Shown here: positions 42,481 through 51,236 of the stretch, in pieces
Layout: each line of letters starts with the position of its first letter
Numbering within the stretch: the stretch's first letter is position 1
Source of the DNA: Candidatus Sulfotelmatobacter sp.
Lineage (GTDB): Bacteria > Acidobacteriota > Terriglobia > Terriglobales > Acidobacteriaceae
Direction of reading: 5' to 3'
Assembly (NCBI GenBank): GCA_017883385.1
Contig: JADGNQ010000004.1
Coordinates: 62,001-126,000 of the forward strand
DNA: 64,000 nucleotides
The notes under the pieces: generated by a model
Databases searched by the model: none
Seen by the model: the letters and a program-made list of their open reading frames with translations, nothing else
What the model was told of the DNA's origin: nothing
Program-made: the position numbers and the translations under genes

Positions 42481-42867
42481 TCAGTGCGTGGTAAACGCGC
42501 TCGACTTCAGGCCTAGCGAACTCCGGTCCACCACGTGATCGAGAGAGGTGCGCAGGCGGCGATGGTCGTCGTCCTCAATGGCCACAAAGCGGAAGGCTTG
42601 CAGCACGCCCTCTGCCGTCTTCTGCATGGGGCTGAGAACTTCGGCCATGGCATGCACCGGGCCGGCCTGCGTCTGAAACGCGACTTCCACAAAGTCGCCT
42701 TGTCCCAGGCACTGAGCCAGGCGCAGCAAGCCGCCGGTCACGGAAATGGTTGTGAGTTTTGCTTTGGTGCGACGGCCGTCTTCGAGTCGGATCGCAGCCA
42801 GGACGGAATCTCCTAGCTGGACCCGGGCCGCGCGCCGCGAAGGGTGCGGTTGGGGGAAGTGGGTCAT
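42481..42867 (-). CDS. PilZ-domain-like protein
   Basis: About 128 residues from ATG 42867; the frame is open to 42963 with another ATG there. The start has the PilZ-type pattern: an Arg-rich entry PSRRAARVQLGDSV followed by a beta strand and TISVTGGLLRL, corresponding to RxxxR and (D/N)xSxxG, though Val replaces the usual third residue. The rest is beta-rich (GQGDFVEVAFQTQAG) with an acidic region EDDDHRRL. Possible c-di-GMP or related binding, uncertain because the motif is not perfect. Located upstream of tsaE on the same strand. Confidence 0.6.
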   Translation of the reverse strand: MTHFPQPHPSRRAARVQLGDSVLAAIRLEDGRRTKAKLTTISVTGGLLRLAQCLGQGDFVEVAFQTQAGPVHAMAEVLSPMQKTAEGVLQAFRFVAIEDDDHRRLRTSLDHVVDRSSLGLKSSAFTTH

Positions 42868-43127
42868 ATAAGCCAACTGAACTATCGCACCATCCCCTGT
42901 TGCGTAATAGATTACTGAAGCCCCTCGTCCGGATTCCGCACTGCAAGCCTGAACTGAAGGCATCCAGCCTTGCGTTATGAGGCGGTTAGCGGATGTTTAC
43001 TGATTGATTAATGTCCCATAGGACAATCTGGAGCGCCGCTCACGACCGATTTCCGGTTGTTCCGAAGACCGCCCGATTTAGTATGTTTGGCTGGATCCGG
43101 GTCTGCCTGGATTCCGGGAGGAGCATC

Positions 43128-44261
43128 ATGTCCCGCATTGTGCCTCTAGTTCTTCTCGCCACACTGTTCGCCGCGACCTTGTTCGCCGCCTCGCTGTCCG
43201 ACGGCCAGGCGGATCCTGCGCCAGGGCGAGCCCCGCTGCGTGTCGGCATCGTCGGCCTGGTGCACGGGCACGTTCATGGATTCTTGCAGCAGTCGCTCCA
43301 CAGCCCGGAGATTGCGATCGTGGGAGTTACTGAGCCGGACAAACAGCTCCTGGCGCAAAGTGCGGCACGATACGGCTTCGGTCCCGGCTTGCTGTTTACC
43401 GATCTGGAAGACATGATCGCGAAGGCGCATCCGCAGGCCGTGCTGGTTTACACCAATACGTATGACCACAGGCATGTCGTGGAGATCTGCGCCCGGCACG
43501 GCGTTCACGTGATGATGGAAAAGCCGCTTGCCGTCAGCCTTGACGATGCGCTTGCCATTGAGAAGGCCGCGCACGACGCCAAGATTCACGTACTGGTGAA
43601 CTACGAGACGTCCTGGTATCGCAGCAATCGCGCGGCCTACGATCTAGTGCATGAAGGAGCTCTCGGCGAAGTTCGCAAGGTGGTGATTCACGACGGCCAC
43701 AACGGACCAAAAGAGATTAATGTCGAGCCGGAGTTCCTCGCCTGGCTCACCGATCCCAAACTCAACGGCGGCGGTGCCCTGTTCGACTTCGGCTGCTATG
43801 GCGCCGACTTGATGACGTGGCTGATGGACGGCCAGCGTCCGCAAACCGTTACGGCTGTCACCCAGCAGATCAAGCCGGAAATCTATGCCCGAGTCGATGA
43901 CGAGGCGACAATTATCCTGATGTATCCGAAAGCCCAGGCCATTGTGCAGGCCTCGTGGAACTGGCCCTTCGGCCGCAAAGATATGGAAGTGTACGGCCAG
44001 ACTGGATACGCCATCACGGTTCAGGGAAATGACATTCGGGTGCGCCGTGGTGGAGAGAATACCCGCGAAGAACAGGTAGCGGCTAAACCCGTGCCCGCAC
44101 CGTACGACAATTCGCTGTCATATCTAAGAGCGGTGATCCTCGATGGAGCCAAGGAAGATGGATTGTCATCGCTCGAAACCAACGTGACAGTGACGGAGAT
44201 CCTCGACGCGGCACGGCGTTCAGCGTCGACCGGTAAGACGATCCGGCTAAGCCCACGCTAA
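43128..44261 (+). CDS. Exported Gfo/Idh/MocA-family oxidoreductase
   Basis: 377 residues. Signal peptide (LVLLATLFAATLFAASLSDGQA) then a Rossmann fold (RVGIVGLVHGHVHGFL, with GLVHGH in place of GxGxxG), the family motif MMEKPLAVSLDDALAIEKAA and the second alpha/beta domain with GGGALFDFGCYGADLMTW. The EKP lysine is kept. GGGAGGAG lies 4 bases upstream of the ATG. Periplasmic NAD(P)-dependent members of this family act on sugars or glycosides, as in sugar-processing operons; the substrate here is unknown. No partner genes nearby. Confidence 0.86.
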   Translation: MSRIVPLVLLATLFAATLFAASLSDGQADPAPGRAPLRVGIVGLVHGHVHGFLQQSLHSPEIAIVGVTEPDKQLLAQSAARYGFGPGLLFTDLEDMIAKAHPQAVLVYTNTYDHRHVVEICARHGVHVMMEKPLAVSLDDALAIEKAAHDAKIHVLVNYETSWYRSNRAAYDLVHEGALGEVRKVVIHDGHNGPKEINVEPEFLAWLTDPKLNGGGALFDFGCYGADLMTWLMDGQRPQTVTAVTQQIKPEIYARVDDEATIILMYPKAQAIVQASWNWPFGRKDMEVYGQTGYAITVQGNDIRVRRGGENTREEQVAAKPVPAPYDNSLSYLRAVILDGAKEDGLSSLETNVTVTEILDAARRSASTGKTIRLSPR

Positions 44262-44262
44262 T

Positions 44263-44349
44263 CGTAGAGACGTTGCTTGCAACGTCTCTCTCTGACCACA
44301 AGCGGCTTCGGTTGCGCCGGCGGAGACGTAGCAAGCTACGTCTCTACGA
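44263..44349. repeat. Dispersed inverted repeat, family D
   Basis: CGTAGAGACGT-TGCTTGCA-ACGTCTCTC at the left and GGAGACGT-AGCAAGCT-ACGTCTCTACG at the right. Outer ends are complementary (CGTAGAGACGT / ACGTCTCTACG) and each half is itself a palindrome. It lies between the convergent Gfo/Idh/MocA and nnr genes and may terminate both. Confidence 0.7.
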
Positions 44350-44367
44350 ACGGGTTTCGTCGTGTAC

Positions 44368-45936
44368 TCAGCCGTCCCAGCGCACAAACTTCTCTCGCGC
44401 CGTTCTCTGGGCGCGCCAGAAGGCCTCCGGCAATCCCCGCAGCAGGTCGGTGGCAACCATGGAATGTTCACCAACACTTTCGCGCATCACGTCGCCCGCG
44501 AGCCCATGCAAGTGCACGGCAGCAAGAACGGCCAGCAGCGTGTCGTTTGGATTCTGCGCGACTATGGCCGCAACCATGCCGGTCAGAATGTCGCCGGTAC
44601 CGCCGGTGGACATTCCGGGATTCCCGGTCGTGTTGGCCCAGGCTTCACCATCCGGCTGAACGACGAGCGTCCGGTGCCCCTTGAGCACGACAATGAGTTC
44701 ATGCTCGTGCGCGAACTTGCGCGCGACGCCCAGCCGGTCCTTTTGAACGTCGGCGGTGGAACAACCCGCCAGTCGCGCCATTTCGCCCGGGTGCGGAGTG
44801 ATAACCAGCAGTCGTCCCTTTCCGCTCAACTCGTTGGTGTGGCCCTCGAACGCATTCAAACCGTCGGCATCGAGAACAACCGGAACCTCGCTCTTGCCTA
44901 CCAGCGCTCGCACCAATTCCGAAGTTACCGGAAAGCGCGAGATCCCCGGACCGATCGCAAGCACGCTCTTCCCTTTCGCCAGCGCATCCAGTCGCTCGCC
45001 TGCAACCGCCGCAATTGTTCCCGCCTCGGTTTCCGGCAGCGGTTCCGTCATCAATTCCGGATGAAAGCCCGCCACTGTAGGAAGCACAGACTTAGGCGTG
45101 GCCACGGTCGCAAGGCCAGCGCCGGCCCGCAGCGCCGACATCCCCGCCATCGCGACGGAGCCCGCTTTGCCCACCGATCCCCCAACCACCAATACGTGTC
45201 CGTAGTTGCCCTTGTTCGATTCCACTGTGCGCTGCTCGATCAGCGGCGCGAAATCGAGCGCAGTAATCACGTTCAGATGCAGCGACGAAACGATCGCCTC
45301 CTCCGGCGATCCGATGCCCGCCACGTAAGTAGATCCAGCCGTGAACAGGCTGAAAACGTGCGCCGGACGCGCCGCCGTAAACGTGACGATCGAATCCGCT
45401 CGCGCGATGACTCCCTTCTGCGGTCCCATCGCGTCCGCATCGGCGCCGGAGGGAATGTCGACAGCGATGACCGGGGCCTGGCCCGCATTCATGATGGCGA
45501 TGGCATCGGCATAGAGCCCTCTCACGGGCGGCGTGAATCCCGTGCCCAGAAGCGCATCGAGATACAAATCCGCGGGCAGTGCGAGCCGCACGCGGTCGCT
45601 CCTCAAGTCTTCGCGGGAGGTCACCACGATTGCGGCCGCGGGCAACTTCCCGAACATGGTCGCAGCATCGACCTTCAGTTCAGCCGGATTCGCCAGCAGG
45701 ATGACCTGAACCGTCTTGCCCTTCTGATGCAAGCGCCGCGCCGCTACAAAACCATCTCCGCCGTTGTTGCCCTTGCCGCAGAAGATCACGACGCGCCGCA
45801 CTGCGCCGTGATGCGTGAGCACATACTCCGCCACTGCCGCCCCGGCGTTTTCCATCAGAGTCAGAGAGGGGACGCCGAAACGCTCGCTGGTGGCGCTGTC
45901 GATGGCGCGCATTTCTGCCGCAGTGACGATTTTCAT
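44368..45936 (-). CDS. nnr: Bifunctional NAD(P)H-hydrate epimerase / ADP-dependent NAD(P)H-hydrate dehydratase
   Basis: Repairs hydrated NADH and NADPH. 522 residues: N-terminal YjeF_N epimerase domain (about 1-215; FCGKGNNGGDGFVAARRL, DALLGTGFTPPVRG, DIPSGADADAMGP) and C-terminal ribokinase-like dehydratase domain (about 230-515; VVGGSVGKAGSVAMAG, AIGPGISRFP, VLDADGLNAFEG, ITPHPGEMARLAG, GNPGMSTGGTGDILTGM). Both active regions are intact. The gene for a K+ channel ends 16 bases upstream of its ATG, so the two are probably co-transcribed. Confidence 0.95.
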   Translation of the reverse strand: MKIVTAAEMRAIDSATSERFGVPSLTLMENAGAAVAEYVLTHHGAVRRVVIFCGKGNNGGDGFVAARRLHQKGKTVQVILLANPAELKVDAATMFGKLPAAAIVVTSREDLRSDRVRLALPADLYLDALLGTGFTPPVRGLYADAIAIMNAGQAPVIAVDIPSGADADAMGPQKGVIARADSIVTFTAARPAHVFSLFTAGSTYVAGIGSPEEAIVSSLHLNVITALDFAPLIEQRTVESNKGNYGHVLVVGGSVGKAGSVAMAGMSALRAGAGLATVATPKSVLPTVAGFHPELMTEPLPETEAGTIAAVAGERLDALAKGKSVLAIGPGISRFPVTSELVRALVGKSEVPVVLDADGLNAFEGHTNELSGKGRLLVITPHPGEMARLAGCSTADVQKDRLGVARKFAHEHELIVVLKGHRTLVVQPDGEAWANTTGNPGMSTGGTGDILTGMVAAIVAQNPNDTLLAVLAAVHLHGLAGDVMRESVGEHSMVATDLLRGLPEAFWRAQRTAREKFVRWDG

Positions 45937-45952
45937 GGCGCGGTCACAAGAT

Positions 45953-46954
45953 TCATGATGGAGAGGAAGCTGTTTGCTCGAGTTGCCGGAGTTGCGCAGG
46001 TTCGCCCATGGCGATCAGGTAGTCGTCGGGCTCGATGCGCTCATCGGGCGCGGGATTGAAGCGCATGCCCTCATGCCGCTTGATGGCCAGCACAATCACG
46101 CCGCGTTCCTGCCGGATGCGCGAGCTCTCAATCGTCTTGCCGGCAAACGCTGAGTCCGGGGTTATATGAATCTGACCGATCTCCAGATCGATGCCGAGAT
46201 GCGTGGTCGCGGTATCGAGAAAGCTGACCACGTGCGGACGCAGAAGCGATTGTGCGATGCGCTGGCCCGCGAACGAATACGGCGACACTACAGCATCGGC
46301 ACCGGCCGTGAGCAGATGCTTTTCAGCTCCGTCTTCGCTGGCGCGCGCAATGATTTTCAGCTTTGGATTCAGTCCACGCGCGGTCAGCACGATGTAGAGA
46401 TTGGTGGCGTCGGTGGTGGTCGCGGCGATCAACCCCCGGGCCCGCTCGATCTGCGCCTGGCGCAGGATCGACTCCTGCGTGGAGTCTCCTGCCACGACCA
46501 GCCAGTTCTCCGCCGCGTAGCGCTGCCGCTTGGTCTCGGCATTCTCGATGATCACGAAGGGCACCGGCTTGCGCGCCAACTCACGCGCCACGCTGCGGCC
46601 CACGCGTCCCATGCCGCAGATAATGTAGTGGCCGTCGAGACGCCCGATCTCGCGATCCATACGCCGCCTTCCGAAGAAGCTTTGCAGCTCGAATTCTAGC
46701 AAAGCCTCGCTCAGCACCCCGACTCCTAACGCCAAGAGCGACACGCCCGCCAGAATGACAAACACATTGAAGACGCGCCCCGCGTGCGAGAGGGGATGCA
46801 CTTCCTGGTAGCCGATGGTGGTCAGCGTCGTCACCACCATGTAGAAGCCATCGAACCACGGCCAGCCCTCAATGTAGTGATAGCCGGCGGTTCCCACGGC
46901 CATGACGAGGAGAAGCAGCGCGCCGATGGCTCGGAGATTGCGGATAGCTTTCAT
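45953..46954 (-). CDS. Potassium channel protein with RCK (TrkA-N/C) domains
   Basis: 333 residues. Two membrane helices (LRAIGALLLLVMAVGTAGYHYI; NVFVILAGVSLLALGVGVL) flank a pore with the filter TTLTTIGYQEV, close to the K+ consensus TVGYG but ending in Gln. A cytoplasmic TrkA-N domain follows (YIICGMGRVGRSVAREL, VVAGDSTQESILRQAQI) and a TrkA-C domain (SAFAGKTIESSRIRQERGVIV). Architecture is that of MthK/Kch ligand-gated K+ channels. Co-oriented with nnr. Ion selectivity is inferred, given the altered filter. Confidence 0.91.
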   Translation of the reverse strand: MKAIRNLRAIGALLLLVMAVGTAGYHYIEGWPWFDGFYMVVTTLTTIGYQEVHPLSHAGRVFNVFVILAGVSLLALGVGVLSEALLEFELQSFFGRRRMDREIGRLDGHYIICGMGRVGRSVARELARKPVPFVIIENAETKRQRYAAENWLVVAGDSTQESILRQAQIERARGLIAATTTDATNLYIVLTARGLNPKLKIIARASEDGAEKHLLTAGADAVVSPYSFAGQRIAQSLLRPHVVSFLDTATTHLGIDLEIGQIHITPDSAFAGKTIESSRIRQERGVIVLAIKRHEGMRFNPAPDERIEPDDYLIAMGEPAQLRQLEQTASSPS

Positions 46955-46958
46955 GACG

Positions 46959-47040
46959 GTTGTTAGTCGTTAGTCGTTGACTACCGTCGCAACATGATGC
47001 CGCTCTTGGCAACGACCAACGACTGACGACCAACGACTAT
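46959..47040. repeat. Dispersed repeat, family E, copy 1
   Basis: GTTGTTAGTCGTTAGTCGTTG on the left and CAACGACCAACGACTGACGACCAACGAC on the right form a long imperfect inverted repeat built from the word GTCGTTGGTC / GTCGTTAGTC. A second copy is at 50312-50391. Intergenic between the channel gene and the APC permease terminator. Confidence 0.7.
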
Positions 47041-47075
47041 AAAACAAAAAGGCCCTCCGCGCAGTGCGGAGGGCC
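47041..47075 (-). terminator. Rho-independent terminator of the APC permease gene
   Basis: Minus strand: perfect 10-base stem GGCCCTCCGC / GCGGAGGGCC with a five-base loop, followed by TTTTTGTTTT. It begins 18 bases after the stop of the gene at 47094. Confidence 0.88.
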
Positions 47076-47093
47076 TCAGAATCAATGCCGCGA

Positions 47094-48698
47094 TTACGCT
47101 TCCGGAGTTCTGCCCGCAGCCAGCGCCTGCACGCGGCTATGCTTCACACTGTAGGTGAAGTACACCACCAGTCCGATGGCGAGCCAGGCAAACAGCCGGA
47201 TCCAATTCCACATTCCGAGCTTGTACATCATGTAACTGTTCGAGACCACGCCGAGGATCGGAATCAGCGGCACCCATGGCGTCCGGAACGGCCGCGGCTG
47301 GCTGGGATTGGTGTACCGCAACACCATCACAGAAATCGACACAATCACAAAGGCGAGAAGCGTGCCGATGTTGACCATCCTTCCGATGTCGTCAATCGGA
47401 GTCAGGCTGCCGACAATCGCCGCCAGCAAGCCCACCAGAATCGTGTTCTTCCACGGAGTGCGGAACTTAGGATGGACAGCGGCGAAAAACTTCTTGGGCA
47501 AAAGGCCGTCATTGGCCATCGAGTAGAGCACTCGCGTCTGGCCAAGCAACATCACCAGCATCACGCTCGTAAGGCCGGCCAGAGCGCCCAGCGTAATGAT
47601 GTGCGACGCTGTGGTGAGTCCTCGGTCCAGAAATGCACGCGCAACTGGCGCCTCGATGTTGATCTGTTGCCAATGCACCATCCCAGTCAGTACGCCAGCC
47701 ACGGCGATGTACAAGACCGTACAAATCGCCAGTGAAGCGATCATTCCAATAGGCAGGTCGCGCTGCGGATTCTTGGCCTCTTGCGCGGTGGTCGAGACCG
47801 CGTCGAATCCAATGTAGGCGAAGAATATGTAGGCAGCACCTGCTCCGATTCCAGCGAAGCCGTGAGGCGCGTATGAGTGCCAGTCCGTACCCCAGTTGCC
47901 GCTATTGATGTAGCGCGAGCCCAGAGCGATGACGAAGAGCACGACCGCCACCTTGATGGTCACGATGGTCGCGTTGAACCGCGCGCTCTCCTTGATCCCG
48001 ACGACCAGAATCGCGGTGATCACCAGCGCGATGATAAAGGCGGGAAGGTTAAAGCCGACTTCCATGCCAAACAGGTGGGGAGCGCCCAGAAGATCGTGCG
48101 CCCGCTGCAGCAATTCGGGAGACGCCCCGCTCGTAAGAGCACTGACTTTGTCGAGAAACGCCTGCGTACCCGGAACAAGCGAAGAGTCCGAAGTCAGTGC
48201 CATCTGACGGGCAACAATATTCTCGGCGGTCTTCAGCGCGGTCCAGTGGTCGTAGGCCAGCCACAGCGGCATCTTAATGTGAAAGATATTAAGTAGCTCG
48301 ATGAAGTGGTTCGACCAGCCGGAAGAAACGGTGCTGGCGCCCATGGCATATTCCAGCGTGAGGTCCCAGCCGATAATCCAAGCCAGCAACTCGCCCAGCG
48401 TGGCGTAAGCGTAAGTGTAGGCGCTGCCCGCCAGCGGAATCATCGCCGCGAACTCGGCGTAACAGAGGCCGGCAAACGCGCATCCCAGCCCGGATAAAAC
48501 GAACGACAGCGTGAGTCCGGGACCGGCGTACTGCGCGCCGAGTCCTACCATCACGAAAATGCCGGCGCCGATGATCGCGCCCACGCCAAGGGCGGTGAGC
48601 TGAAAGACTCCCAGCGTGCGTTTAAGGCTGTGTTCGCCTGTCTCGCGCGCCTCTTCCATCAGCAGGTTCAGCGGCTTGGTTGCCAGCAGGTTTGCCAT
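47094..48698 (-). CDS. APC-superfamily amino acid permease (CAT-like)
   Basis: 534-residue transporter with 12-14 membrane segments. First segment QLTALGVGAIIGAGIFVMVG carries the APC substrate-binding GxG motif; others include LCYAEFAAMIPLAGSAYTYAYATLGELLAWIIGWDL. An unusually long extracellular loop (about 150-215, ending at GMEVGFNLP) separates segments 4 and 5, as in cationic amino acid transporters. A second permease gene of the same superfamily ends 22 bases upstream, so they may be one operon. A strong terminator follows. Substrate not determined. Confidence 0.9.
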   Translation of the reverse strand: MANLLATKPLNLLMEEARETGEHSLKRTLGVFQLTALGVGAIIGAGIFVMVGLGAQYAGPGLTLSFVLSGLGCAFAGLCYAEFAAMIPLAGSAYTYAYATLGELLAWIIGWDLTLEYAMGASTVSSGWSNHFIELLNIFHIKMPLWLAYDHWTALKTAENIVARQMALTSDSSLVPGTQAFLDKVSALTSGASPELLQRAHDLLGAPHLFGMEVGFNLPAFIIALVITAILVVGIKESARFNATIVTIKVAVVLFVIALGSRYINSGNWGTDWHSYAPHGFAGIGAGAAYIFFAYIGFDAVSTTAQEAKNPQRDLPIGMIASLAICTVLYIAVAGVLTGMVHWQQINIEAPVARAFLDRGLTTASHIITLGALAGLTSVMLVMLLGQTRVLYSMANDGLLPKKFFAAVHPKFRTPWKNTILVGLLAAIVGSLTPIDDIGRMVNIGTLLAFVIVSISVMVLRYTNPSQPRPFRTPWVPLIPILGVVSNSYMMYKLGMWNWIRLFAWLAIGLVVYFTYSVKHSRVQALAAGRTPEA

Positions 48699-48720
48699 CC
48701 GATTGGTATCTCCTTAGAGG

Positions 48721-50217
48721 TTACGCGGACACGTCGCGCGAATTGTGGCGCGCTTTCCGCGACCACGCATAGTAAACCGGAATTCCCAACAGCACCACAA
48801 TCAGCCCCGGCCACGTAAACTGCGGTTTGTAGCGCAATAGTACGACATCGATAAACAAGGCCATCACAATATAAATGATCGGCAGCACCGGATAGCCCAC
48901 AGCCCGGTACGGCCGCTCGGCATCCGGATGCGTTCGCCGCAGCACGAACAAGCCGACAATCGTCAGAATGTAGAACACGAGCACGGCAAAAATTATGTAG
49001 TCGAGAAGTTGCCCGTAGCTGCCGGAAACGCAGAGCAGGCATGCCCACACCATCTGCACCATCAGCGAAACCGCCGGCGTTTTGTACGTAGGATGCAACT
49101 TCGCCACGTTGCGGAAGAACAGTCCATCTTTCGCCATGGCGTAGTAAACGCGCGCCCCGGAAAGAATCAGCCCGTTGGCGCAGCCAAAGCCTGAAATCAT
49201 GATGGCGGCGGCCATGAGCAGGCCGCCGGCGGAACCGAACATCTGCGTCATGACCGCGGTGCCGACGCGGTCTTCGGCAGCATGCTTGATTCCGCGCGCA
49301 AGAATCGTGATACCGCCGTCGGCTCCATCCAGCGGCAGTGCGCTCAAGTAAATAAAGTTGCAGGCAATATAGAGCGCGATCACTACGCCCGTGCCCAGCG
49401 CCAGTGACAGCGGCAGATTGCGGCTGGGATTCTTTACTTCCCCGGCAGTGAAGGTCACGTTATTCCACGCATCGGCAGAGAAGAGTGACCCGACCTGGGC
49501 CACTGCGAGAATGGTCAGCGTACCCACCATGACGATTGGCCCGCCGACGCCGACCTGCACCGCATGCTGCGCGCCGAGTCCGGCGTTGTGCCAGAAGTTT
49601 GCGCCGAAATTCGCGGCCAGCGCCGTGGCGTTGCGTCCAAGCGCGAACCCGAATACCGCCAATCCCAGCAGCGCAGAAACTTTAGCGACGGTGAAAATGT
49701 TCTGAATCACCGCGCCCGTTTTGACCCCGAAGATATTCACCACCGACAGGAAAATCACCAGCAGGATCGCCATCAGATTCTGGGTGTTGATGCCCACATC
49801 CATGTTGCCCAGCACCATGGGGCCCACGTGAAGAGGCGGGACTTTCCAGATATGCAGAATCCAATGGGTAGAAGAAATCGACGGCACAAACACGCCCAGA
49901 AACTTGCCAAACGCCACGCCCACGGCGGCAATGGTTCCGGTCTGAATTACCAGGAATAGCGTCCAGCCATAGAGGAATCCCCACAACGGCCCCAGTGCCT
50001 CGCGAAGGTAGACGTACTGCCCACCGGCCCGCGGCATCATCGCCGCCAACTCGCCATAACTGAGCGCGGCTACGATCGTCATGAATCCGGCAACGGCCCA
50101 GGCGCCGATCAGCAGCGCGGGAGAATCCACTTCGCGGCCAATCTCCGCCGACACAATAAAGATGCCGGAGCCGATCATCGACCCCATGACCAGCATGGTG
50201 GCGCTGGTCAGGCCCAA
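48721..50217 (-). CDS. APC-superfamily amino acid permease
   Basis: 498 residues from TTG 50217; membrane segments from ATMLVMGSMIGSGIFIVSAEI onward (MIGSGIF is the APC binding motif), SYGELAAMMPRAGGQYVYLREALG and about ten more. The frame continues upstream with typical pre-segment residues (SHQDKELVKGLG) as far as a CTG at 50298 that has GGAGG four bases before it, giving 525 residues; the listed TTG is only the first conventional start codon. It probably imports an amino acid, substrate unknown. Paralogue of the next gene downstream. Confidence 0.9.
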   Translation of the reverse strand: MGLTSATMLVMGSMIGSGIFIVSAEIGREVDSPALLIGAWAVAGFMTIVAALSYGELAAMMPRAGGQYVYLREALGPLWGFLYGWTLFLVIQTGTIAAVGVAFGKFLGVFVPSISSTHWILHIWKVPPLHVGPMVLGNMDVGINTQNLMAILLVIFLSVVNIFGVKTGAVIQNIFTVAKVSALLGLAVFGFALGRNATALAANFGANFWHNAGLGAQHAVQVGVGGPIVMVGTLTILAVAQVGSLFSADAWNNVTFTAGEVKNPSRNLPLSLALGTGVVIALYIACNFIYLSALPLDGADGGITILARGIKHAAEDRVGTAVMTQMFGSAGGLLMAAAIMISGFGCANGLILSGARVYYAMAKDGLFFRNVAKLHPTYKTPAVSLMVQMVWACLLCVSGSYGQLLDYIIFAVLVFYILTIVGLFVLRRTHPDAERPYRAVGYPVLPIIYIVMALFIDVVLLRYKPQFTWPGLIVVLLGIPVYYAWSRKARHNSRDVSA

Positions 50218-50311
50218 CCCCTTGACCAGTTCCTTATCCTGATGACTGTGAATGTCCCAGTCGCTGCCGGCGGTAGGCTGCGTTGTCGGTGTGCTCAGGA
50301 AGCCTCCGAAA

Positions 50312-50391
50312 AGTCGTTGGTCGTTCGTCCTTAGTCGTTAGCCGGCTGATCAGGTCTTTGGCTAACGACCAAGGACCAGCGACCAACGACG
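50312..50391. repeat. Dispersed repeat, family E, copy 2
   Basis: AAGTCGTTGGTCGTTCGTCC and TTAGTCGTTAGCC on the left, GGCTAACGACCAAGGACC and GCGACCAACGAC on the right: a long imperfect hairpin sharing words with copy 1 at 46959. It lies between thiE and the APC permease gene. Confidence 0.7.
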
Positions 50392-50398
50392 ATTTACC

Positions 50399-51040
50399 TT
50401 ACCTCAAGATGCGGAAAAATTCCTCTGCTGATTTGCGGGGTTCCCGTGACAAGTCCGATATCACCGCAACGGAATCCGCTCCGGCCTGAATCACGGAGAC
50501 GGCATTCGCCCGGGTAATACCTCCAATCGCCACCAGCGGCTTGCGTGTGAGTTCACGCGCCCGGCGCACTCCTTCGAGGCCCACCACGGGATCGGGCTTG
50601 TCTTTGCTGGAGGTCGCAAACACGGGTCCGATGGCAAGATAGTCGGCGGATGTTCGATCGGCCTCGCGCAGTTGCTCCGGGTTGTGCGTGGATACTCCCA
50701 GCCATCGATCCGGCCCGATGATCTTGCGAATCGCCTCCGGAGACAGATCCTCCTGCCCAACGTGAACGCCATCGAACTCGGCGGCCAGGCACAAGTCAGC
50801 GCGGTCATTCATGATCAACCGCACTGAATCGCCAAGATGCTTCTTCAGTTCCCGCGCCTGCTCCAGCATCACCCGCACATTCCCGCTCTTGTTGCGGTAC
50901 TGGAGTAGCGTGCACCCGCCCGCGGCCAGCGCTTCGGCGAAAGCAAGCAGGTCCGGCGTGGCCGCCAGAGATGCTGAATCGACAATGCAGTAGAGGCAAG
51001 GAAGGTGAAGCGTCTTCGAATGAGGGAGAGTTTGAATCAC
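50399..51040 (-). CDS. thiE: Thiamine-phosphate synthase
   Basis: Joins HMP-PP and HET-P to make thiamine monophosphate. TIM-barrel with the family pattern: CIVDSASL, GGCTLLQYRNKSG, LIMNDRADLCLAAEFDGVHVGQEDL, WLGVSTHNPEQL, YLAIGPVFATSSK and VAIGGITRANA. Taken from GTG 51040, giving 213 residues, the normal size. The frame extends to an ATG at 51190, but that part lies in dispersed repeat B copy 2 plus a hydrophobic stretch and is unlikely to be coding, so the start is not certain. No other thi genes in the window. Confidence 0.9.
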   Translation of the reverse strand: MIQTLPHSKTLHLPCLYCIVDSASLAATPDLLAFAEALAAGGCTLLQYRNKSGNVRVMLEQARELKKHLGDSVRLIMNDRADLCLAAEFDGVHVGQEDLSPEAIRKIIGPDRWLGVSTHNPEQLREADRTSADYLAIGPVFATSSKDKPDPVVGLEGVRRARELTRKPLVAIGGITRANAVSVIQAGADSVAVISDLSREPRKSAEEFFRILR

Positions 51041-51097
51041 GTTTCCTGATACCAGAGAAAGCAGCCAGCCCAGCACGACGCCAAGGACCAGACCGCC

Positions 51098-51236
51098 CAC
51101 GTAGCCCCGGACGCATTCGACCGGGCGCTTTTCGAGACGATGCCGGCGCTTTAAGATACTTCCAAAACGCCCTTGCCGCCACGAGGCCATGGACGCGGAG
51201 TTTCGCCAGGCGGACGAATGCGTCCGCCGCTACGTC
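51098..51236. repeat. Dispersed palindromic repeat, family B, copy 2
   Basis: CACGTAGCCCCGGACGCATTCG at the left and GGCGGACG-AATG-CGTCCGCC-GCTACGTC at the right, the same ends as copy 1 (16514). Between them are about 80 unrelated bases. The right end contains the accC stop codon (ACGTAG read on the minus strand). Confidence 0.7.

Noticed and set aside
44362-46059. 565-residue plus-strand ORF
   Set aside because: Antisense shadow of nnr, with biased Arg/His composition and no family match.
51041-51190. Membrane-like N-terminal extension of ThiE
   Set aside because: It includes repeat B sequence and is absent from the family pattern; the GTG at 51040 gives the normal length.
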